A stretch of 37,259 nucleotides of DNA, taken from NCBI GenBank assembly GCA_001771535.1, contig MEUB01000030.1, positions 1 through 37,259 of the forward strand, written 5' to 3'. Made by a program: the position numbers and the translations under genes. Under the pieces are notes generated by a model, which saw only the letters and a program-made list of their open reading frames with translations, was not told the origin of the DNA and did not search any database. Positions 32,240 to 37,259 of this stretch are shown in pieces. This DNA is from a candidate division WOR-1 bacterium RIFOXYB2_FULL_37_13 (lineage in GTDB: Bacteria > Margulisbacteria > WOR-1 > XYC2-FULL-46-14 > XYC2-FULL-37-10). Every line of letters starts with the position of its first letter. The stretch's first letter is position 1.

Positions 32240-32420
32240 TCTCCACCCCTTTTTCAAGATCTAAGATTTACCAATCAACCGTTTCTTGGTATAATTTTAT
32301 TATCATCTTAATATTGTTTTAAAAATTTCAGATGATTTAGAGGGCACTGTTAGAGGCAATGTCAAATTAAAAATGATAAATGAAATGCTGAAAAATTTAA
32401 AGACTTTAAGTAAAAATCAA

Positions 32421-32765
32421 TTATTTTGTTGTCTCTTCGACAATTTCTTTTATTTTTGAAAAAATTTTCTTTGCGGATGGTTCTTTGCATTTTTTATGTT
32501 TTAAAGCTTTTCCAAATGGATGGCAATGCCAGCCGCCAAGATTATCCCAACCGATTTTTCGCTCATCATCTTTTATAAGAGCATAGTTTTTTCTGTTGTT
32601 TTCAACATTACAGTAAATGTCAATAAAAAACTTTTTTGAGATTTCTATCCTTATGCTTACCCTATTAAACCTAGAATAATTAACAGATAAAAAACTATGA
32701 GGGAAAAACTTGCTTGATAAAGTTTTTATTTCCAAAAGATACTTTTCCAATAAATGCTCAAACAT
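32421..32765 (-). CDS. Small protein resembling TumE/DUF6516-type toxin (tentative)
   Basis: 114 aa. A C-terminal pattern DNLGGWHCHPFGKALKHKKCKEP recalls the WDNxPHH...HxH signature of TumE (DUF6516) toxins; the N-terminal half has paired beta strands (SVRIEISKKFFIDIYCNVENNRKNY-like). It follows the 108-aa gene by 3 bp, the usual tight arrangement of toxin-antitoxin pairs. The match is by eye and partial, so both family and toxicity are inference. It could equally be an unrelated accessory protein. Confidence 0.55.
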   Translation of the reverse strand: MFEHLLEKYLLEIKTLSSKFFPHSFLSVNYSRFNRVSIRIEISKKFFIDIYCNVENNRKNYALIKDDERKIGWDNLGGWHCHPFGKALKHKKCKEPSAKKIFSKIKEIVEETTK

Positions 32766-32768
32766 ATT

Positions 32769-33095
32769 TCATCTCTTAGGAAAGTATTTAATTCGAATTT
32801 CTTTCAAAGCTGATAGCCAGTGTTTTTTTTCCTGTTCAAACCCTTCCCATTCAATGTAGTCTCTTTCCGTTTGATGGCTGTATTTGTCAGAGATTTTTCC
32901 TTTATTCCAAATAATCTCAAAATCCTTAAAAATCATTCCATATTTTGATTCAAATTTAACAATTTCATCTTCGCATTCTTTCAATTTTAACGATGCATTT
33001 CCATTGACTAGGTTAACTACTTTTTTTTCAGTGGTATCACCATCAAAAAGATTTAACATTTCAATTATTTGTTTTGACAATGCAAAGGTTGGCAT
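32769..33095 (-). CDS. Small helical protein, possible antitoxin partner
   Basis: 108 aa, mostly helical and charged (LKECEDEIVKFESKYGMIFKDFE), ending in a basic tail (ALKEIRIKYFPKR). The segment YIEWEGFEQEKKHWLSALKEI is characteristic of short proteins that precede TumE-type toxins in two-gene operons. No helix-turn-helix is convincing. Start ATG at 33095 with GGGGGAG-like SD upstream. First gene of the two-gene unit. The antitoxin role is inferred from size, order and partner. Confidence 0.55.
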   Translation of the reverse strand: MPTFALSKQIIEMLNLFDGDTTEKKVVNLVNGNASLKLKECEDEIVKFESKYGMIFKDFEIIWNKGKISDKYSHQTERDYIEWEGFEQEKKHWLSALKEIRIKYFPKR

Positions 33096-33184
33096 TTTTT
33101 CTCCCCCATATTTTATTCTTATGGAACTAGGTTAATTATATCACAAAGTGGGGAGTTGCGTTTTAAAAAGGGAGATACCTTACA

Positions 33185-33239
33185 TTGACAAGCTAAACCG
33201 ACAATTATACAATGCAATTGTCGGTTGCAACCGACAATT
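33185..33239 (+). promoter_or_regulatory. icd promoter overlapped by three operator-like half-sites
   Basis: TTGACA (33185-33190), a 17-bp spacer and TACAAT (33208-33213) form a near-consensus promoter. The 10-mer ACCGACAATT occurs at 33197-33206 inside the spacer, inverted at 33216-33225 over the start point, and again directly at 33230-33239. The last two make a perfect 24-bp palindrome (33216-33239); the first two form a 10-bp stem around the -10. This looks like a repressor operator array. Alternatively the two overlapping hairpins act in the transcript, since the second is followed by TTTTT. Confidence 0.75.
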
Positions 33240-33272
33240 TTTAGAAAATTTTTATAACGATAGGAATAAAAA

Positions 33273-34364
33273 ATGACATATAAAATAACTTTAATCCCGG
33301 GAGACGGAATAGGACCTGAAGTTTCAAATGCGGCTCGCAGGTGCGTTGACGCTACAGGAGTTAAAATAGATTGGGAAATCGCGGAAGCGGGAGCCGATGT
33401 TATAGAGAAATACGGGACGCCGCTTCCACAAGAAACATTAGAATCAATCAGAAAAAACAAAATCGCCTTAAAAGGACCGTTGACTACCCCTATCGGCACA
33501 GGATTTAGAAGCGTTAATGTCGCTATCCGCAAAGAACTGGATTTGTATGTATGTTTAAGACCTTGCAAATCCTTCAAAGGGGTTCGCTCAAGATATGAAA
33601 ATATCAACCTCGTAGTTGTCCGCGAAAATACAGAAGATCTTTATGCGGGGATCGAATTTGAAGAAGGGAAACAAGAAACAAAAAATCTCATTTCTGAAAT
33701 AGAAAAACTTTCGCAGAAAAAAATCAAGCCCGATTCCGGCATATCCATAAAACCAATCTCAATTTCCGGGACAAAAAGGATCGTCGAGTTTGCTTTTGAA
33801 TACGCCGTAAAGCATAACAGGAAAAAAGTAACTGCGATAACTAAAGCAAATATTATGAAATTTACCGACGGCCTCTTTTACGCAGCGGCACGCGAAGTTG
33901 CAAAACAATATGAAGGAAAAATCGAATACGAAGAACGGCTAATCGATAACATGTGCATGCAACTCGTCCAAAAACCGGAACTTTACGATGTGCTTGTTCT
34001 TCCAAATTTATACGGAGATATCCTCTCCGACCTTTGCGCGGGACTTATCGGCGGGCTTGGCATAGCTCCCGGAGCAAACCTTGGAAATGGGATTGCGGTC
34101 TTTGAAGCAATCCACGGATCGGCTCCAAAATATACAGGCCAAAACAAGGTAAACCCTGTTGCAATGATATTATCCGCAGTTTTAATGCTGGATTATATAG
34201 GAGAAAAAGAAGCGGCAAGAAAACTTGAAAATGCCGTCGCTAAAATAATCGCAGAAGGGAAAAGCGTTACATACGATCTAAAAACCGATCGCAATGACCC
34301 AACCGCTGTCGGAACATCACAAATGGCAGATGCGATAATAGAAGAATTGGCGATTGACAAATAA
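33273..34364 (+). CDS. icd: Isocitrate dehydrogenase (isocitrate/isopropylmalate family)
   Basis: Oxidative decarboxylation of isocitrate to 2-oxoglutarate. 363 aa, the length of the short NAD-IDH-like subfamily. [13 protein letters not shown] opens the fold. Substrate residues are the IDH pattern [21 protein letters not shown] and [15 protein letters not shown]. The family signature [19 protein letters not shown] is intact. The cofactor region [15 protein letters not shown] (H281, K286, Y287) carries the Lys-Tyr pair associated with NADP use in E. coli Icd rather than the Asp-Ile of NAD enzymes. The later Arg equivalent appears missing, so the cofactor is uncertain. Homoisocitrate dehydrogenase is a less likely alternative. 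Single gene with its own promoter and operator. Confidence 0.93.
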   Translation: MTYKITLIPGDGIGPEVSNAARRCVDATGVKIDWEIAEAGADVIEKYGTPLPQETLESIRKNKIALKGPLTTPIGTGFRSVNVAIRKELDLYVCLRPCKSFKGVRSRYENINLVVVRENTEDLYAGIEFEEGKQETKNLISEIEKLSQKKIKPDSGISIKPISISGTKRIVEFAFEYAVKHNRKKVTAITKANIMKFTDGLFYAAAREVAKQYEGKIEYEERLIDNMCMQLVQKPELYDVLVLPNLYGDILSDLCAGLIGGLGIAPGANLGNGIAVFEAIHGSAPKYTGQNKVNPVAMILSAVLMLDYIGEKEAARKLENAVAKIIAEGKSVTYDLKTDRNDPTAVGTSQMADAIIEELAIDK

Positions 34365-34432
34365 AGACCAATTTTGTATATTCGAGGACAAGAAAACTTC
34401 ATAGCTTTTAAAAAGCAAGAGAGGTAATTTTT

Positions 34433-36073
34433 ATGAAAACAAAGTTTTTTATGCCTTCCGTTTCTATCTTTATCCTTTTAGTTTTATCTTTTTTGGTCGG
34501 TGGATGCGGATCATCAAATAGTTCAAGCGGAGGAGGAAACACCGGGGATGGAACAATCACCGCGTCAGGAAATGTAACCATATCGGGAAAACTTTACACA
34601 GGAACAATAACAGCCTCTTCTATTAAAACAAACTCTGTTGGAGTACGGGTTTTTGCTGAAAAAAGTACTCCTATAGAAGGCTACAAGGTTGTAGCAGTCG
34701 GGACAGAAACACAACAAACATATTTTGCCGATGCTTCAACAGACGATTCTGGAAGCTTTACAATTTCCAACCTTCCATCGGGTGAATCTTATTATTTAGA
34801 AATAGTAAACGATAACAACAAATACGCCGCGCCAATCTCTTTTGGCACAAGCGGAAATGATGTTGTTATGGCAGTTTCAGCAGATGCCACATCGACATCT
34901 ATAGAAGTAGGAAATATTGTGTATGAAAGTAATAACGGAGGAGCAGTGCCTGAAATCGCAATCCCAAGCGGCAATCTTGATGTTGCCAGTACTGCAAGAG
35001 CAAAAACTGATGAAAACATGGTTCCCGTGGGCGCAGGAAATCTGGGAAAAGGAGATGTTGCAGATTTTACAGGAAGCGCTGATACAAAATTAGATGGGGA
35101 TGATGATGGAATTCCCAATATATTTGACGCAGATGATGATGGAGACGGAAAGGTTGACGGTTTAGATGATATACCTCGTCCATCAGGTGCAATTGAAATA
35201 CAAATAGACGGAGTAAGCAACACAGGAACTTTTTCCAATCTGCCCGAACAATATGAATTTTTCCCAACTTATACCAATAATGGGACATTAAATGAAACTG
35301 CAGTTAATGTAGGAAACGATACAACTTTGGCAATTGAAATTGTAATGTCAGGCAGTACATCTCCCGACAAATTTTCTGATGTAAGAATTATTGAAGGGCC
35401 AAGCTGGCTTACAAGTGCAAAGGTTGCAGGATCATCCCTTGCCGACTATCCAACCAGCGGAACATCTTGGAATAGCGTTGATTACAAACTTTACAAATCA
35501 ACAGACAGATGGACTGTTTGGGTAAATCCGATTGGAACACCCGAAGCAGGAGATGTTTTAAAATTTCAATTAACCGATGCGGCAACAGGAGATAAATCAT
35601 ATGTATTATCAACACTAACTTATGTTTTTAATGATTTTCCACGGCTTGTGAAATATTCTTACACTGGATCAAGTGGATTGGTTACTAAAGAGGCAAATGA
35701 TCTTACTTTAGATATATACAATGCAAACTCTAGGTGTTTCCCTTATGAAGGCAATACAATAACGTTTATATGGTCTGCCCCAAAAGATGATGACGGCAAT
35801 TATATAACAAACATGATATATCAATTAGACGGAATAACATATCACACATCAACAGGAGAAGGAGATACAACTTTTATTCACTCAGGTGCATCTTTGGCAA
35901 ATTTGGATACAACAACAAGCACAGATTCTGATTTTGGGACTCTTTACAATTATACATTTACGCCAACAACCGATGCTTTTGCCTATTTCAAAGTTGATAT
36001 AAAGGCACAAAGCCCAACGCCCGGAGGTGGGAACGCGTCACAAATGATTAATTTCCTAAAAATTGGCGACTAG
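34433..36073 (+). CDS. Surface lipoprotein with calcium-binding TSP3-type repeat
   Basis: 546 aa. A signal peptide ends in the lipobox LVGGC (Cys about residue 25), followed by a Ser/Gly-rich tether. A carboxypeptidase-regulatory-like beta domain lies at about 45-150 (VTISGKLYTGTITA, DSGSFTISNLPSGESYYLEI). Around 218-246 an Asp-rich stretch (KLDGDDDGIPNIFDADDDGD) is a thrombospondin type 3/dockerin-like calcium motif. The C-terminal ~300 residues are beta-rich with no named domain. Likely exposed on the outer membrane. SD GAGAGG precedes the ATG. The stop lies only 3 bp from the convergent gene's stop. Confidence 0.83.
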   Translation: MKTKFFMPSVSIFILLVLSFLVGGCGSSNSSSGGGNTGDGTITASGNVTISGKLYTGTITASSIKTNSVGVRVFAEKSTPIEGYKVVAVGTETQQTYFADASTDDSGSFTISNLPSGESYYLEIVNDNNKYAAPISFGTSGNDVVMAVSADATSTSIEVGNIVYESNNGGAVPEIAIPSGNLDVASTARAKTDENMVPVGAGNLGKGDVADFTGSADTKLDGDDDGIPNIFDADDDGDGKVDGLDDIPRPSGAIEIQIDGVSNTGTFSNLPEQYEFFPTYTNNGTLNETAVNVGNDTTLAIEIVMSGSTSPDKFSDVRIIEGPSWLTSAKVAGSSLADYPTSGTSWNSVDYKLYKSTDRWTVWVNPIGTPEAGDVLKFQLTDAATGDKSYVLSTLTYVFNDFPRLVKYSYTGSSGLVTKEANDLTLDIYNANSRCFPYEGNTITFIWSAPKDDDGNYITNMIYQLDGITYHTSTGEGDTTFIHSGASLANLDTTTSTDSDFGTLYNYTFTPTTDAFAYFKVDIKAQSPTPGGGNASQMINFLKIGD

Positions 36074-36076
36074 CGG

Positions 36077-37259
36077 TTATTTAATAACAGAAATTTTGCC
36101 ACCTGTTACAACTGCTCCATTTTGGACTATTTTGTAAAGATAAACGCCTTCAGATAAAACACGCCCCCATGAATCCTTTCCATCAAACTCAACGTTATTG
36201 TCTCCCTTTTTGGCTCCATTCTGGGCAGCTGCGTAAGAATTTCGCCAAACGATACTGCCGGCAAGATTTATTACAAAAATACTCGTCTCTCTTTCTTCAA
36301 AAAGCCAATAATAGATCCTCGCGCTTCCAATGTTCGGATTATACGGATTTGGACCAAATATTGAAGAATTGTGATCTGTCGCACCTACCGCCGCGAAAGG
36401 AGTAAAATGGGTAGTTGTAAAAGTTAAAGAATTGTTGTCATATCCCAAAATCGTAATACCATCTTCACTCCAAGAGCCCCCTTTCCAATAATAAACTTTT
36501 ACAGGATCATTAAGCAAACGGTCTAAAGGAATAGTGACAACAGCCGGAATCAAAAATTCATTGATAGAAGCTCTGATATCAAAAACCTTACTCAACAATC
36601 CAAAATATTGGGGAAAGCTTCCCGGTTCTTTGGCAAGAATTGGAACAGAAACCGTTACATCCATTGTCACAGCTCCAGCAGGAATTGTTATGTGCATACC
36701 TGGAATTTTTAAATCGGCCTCTGTAAATTCCTGCGTAGCATGCCCCGTTGCTATTTCAGGCTCTCCTTCTGCTCCCTGAGAAGTAGTCCCCGTAACAGGA
36801 ATAAATTCAAAAACCAATTTTGCTTTATCCTGTTTTTGCGCGTCACCAGAAGAAACAGCAGTTATAAAAGTTGTTGCCGTCACTTTGCTATTCCCCTTGT
36901 AACCAACATTCGCTTTTACTTCGCGGCTTATCCCCGAAGATAGAGGAACGACATAACCACTGCCTAAAACATAAGCAGTAATATCACTTCCTCCACTATT
37001 TAGGTCATAAAATGTCATTAAAAAATCATCATTCAACTTTTCTCCCTGTATTACAATATCATCCTTTAATTCAGAAATATTGTTAATTTTAAAATAAAGA
37101 GTTGCAATTTTATTCGCCAAAACTTCAACTGTCGCAACCTGTTCAATTGTCTCATTTTCAAAAACTCCGGCACCACGATAAATCCCCTCAACTGTTCCTA
37201 TCATCATGTCCGGCTGATAAACGGAAGGTGGTGGCGGCGGGGGTGGGGGAACTAAAGGA
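36077..37259 (-). CDS. Large surface protein, C-terminal part (N-terminus beyond window)
   Basis: The frame stays open through the right edge. Upstream of the internal Met codons at 37204-37207 it reads PLVPPPPPPPPSVYQPD without a stop, so the gene continues past 37259 and this is its C-terminal ~394 residues. After the proline linker come beta domains. One resembles ZU5 (MHITIPAGAVTMDVTVSVPI, then VTIPLDRL and TFTTTHFTPFAAVG). The last ~90 residues are a FlgD Ig-like/sorting-type domain (FGPNPYNPNIGSARIYYWL, IFVINLAGSIVWR, DGKDSWGRVLSEGVYLYKI). An exported cell-surface or secreted protein is likely. Convergent with the TSP3 lipoprotein gene. Confidence 0.85.
   Translation of the reverse strand, partial: PLVPPPPPPPPSVYQPDMMIGTVEGIYRGAGVFENETIEQVATVEVLANKIATLYFKINNISELKDDIVIQGEKLNDDFLMTFYDLNSGGSDITAYVLGSGYVVPLSSGISREVKANVGYKGNSKVTATTFITAVSSGDAQKQDKAKLVFEFIPVTGTTSQGAEGEPEIATGHATQEFTEADLKIPGMHITIPAGAVTMDVTVSVPILAKEPGSFPQYFGLLSKVFDIRASINEFLIPAVVTIPLDRLLNDPVKVYYWKGGSWSEDGITILGYDNNSLTFTTTHFTPFAAVGATDHNSSIFGPNPYNPNIGSARIYYWLFEERETSIFVINLAGSIVWRNSYAAAQNGAKKGDNNVEFDGKDSWGRVLSEGVYLYKIVQNGAVVTGGKISVIK

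Noticed and set aside
32258-32420. Small gene or RNA in the gap between the paralogue and the TA-like unit
   Set aside because: Only AT-rich sequence with scattered -10-like boxes; no stable hairpin or coding pattern could be defended.
33119-33607. 162-aa minus-strand ORF opposite the icd 5' end
   Set aside because: Antisense to the conserved dehydrogenase and runs across its promoter/operator.

Overview
The window is AT-rich bacterial chromosome with tight gene packing. It carries housekeeping genes (glyQS, gpsA/plsY, aroF/aroH, ddl-ftsQ-ftsZ, hflX, an isocitrate dehydrogenase), a nearly complete type IV pilus or type II-like secretion locus, and several exported surface proteins. A secretin, FtsQ and an SLH-domain protein with a probable outer-membrane barrel point to a diderm envelope. 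The ddl-ftsQ-ftsZ order without ftsA and the SLH outer-membrane protein fit the Cyanobacteria/Margulisbacteria side of the tree, for example candidate phylum WOR-1/Saganbacteria. That placement is inference from gene content only.

Layout. 1-3777 is an accessory patch beside the 3' end of glyS. It holds two GHKL-type ATPases on the minus strand (one cut by the window edge), each diverging from an unrecognised plus-strand gene. Both plus-strand genes sit behind the same palindrome/A-tract element. A 36-bp perfect direct repeat at 1256-1291 and 3742-3777, which is the 3' end of glyS, brackets the second ATPase/orphan module. 3730-6656 is glyS-glyQ, followed by a TPR protein (minus strand) and a plus-strand run of U32 peptidase-family gene, plsY and gpsA (7599-10449). 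10457-21830 is the pilus locus, all on the minus strand. In transcription order it reads: response regulator, pilB, pilC, major pilin with strong promoter and terminator, a family 2 glycosyltransferase, a decayed pilin remnant, four minor pilins, a pilM-pilN fusion, pilO, a pilP-like gene and a secretin.

21871-24327 carries hflX and the chorismate-pathway pair aroH-aroF. 24428-27428 encodes an SLH outer-membrane protein and an Ig/Fn3-like lipoprotein. 27583-30392 is the ddl-ftsQ-ftsZ division cluster. 30490-33095 is a second accessory patch, with a tandem pair of paralogous unknown proteins and a small two-gene unit resembling a toxin-antitoxin pair. 33181-34364 is an isocitrate dehydrogenase gene behind a strong promoter overlapped by three operator-like half-sites. 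The right end holds a TSP3-repeat lipoprotein and a convergent, truncated surface protein with a proline linker and a FlgD-like C-terminal domain.

The best candidate for something undescribed is the glyS-anchored cassette at the left end. It looks like a small non-autonomous integrated unit, possibly the second in a tandem series, carrying ATPase-plus-orphan modules with a common operator. Other items worth attention are the decayed pilin with a microhomology deletion, the PilM-PilN fusion that covalently joins two partners, the icd operator array, and several promoters placed so close to the start codon that the mRNAs should be leaderless or nearly so. No tRNA, rRNA, CRISPR array, transposase or integrase was seen.
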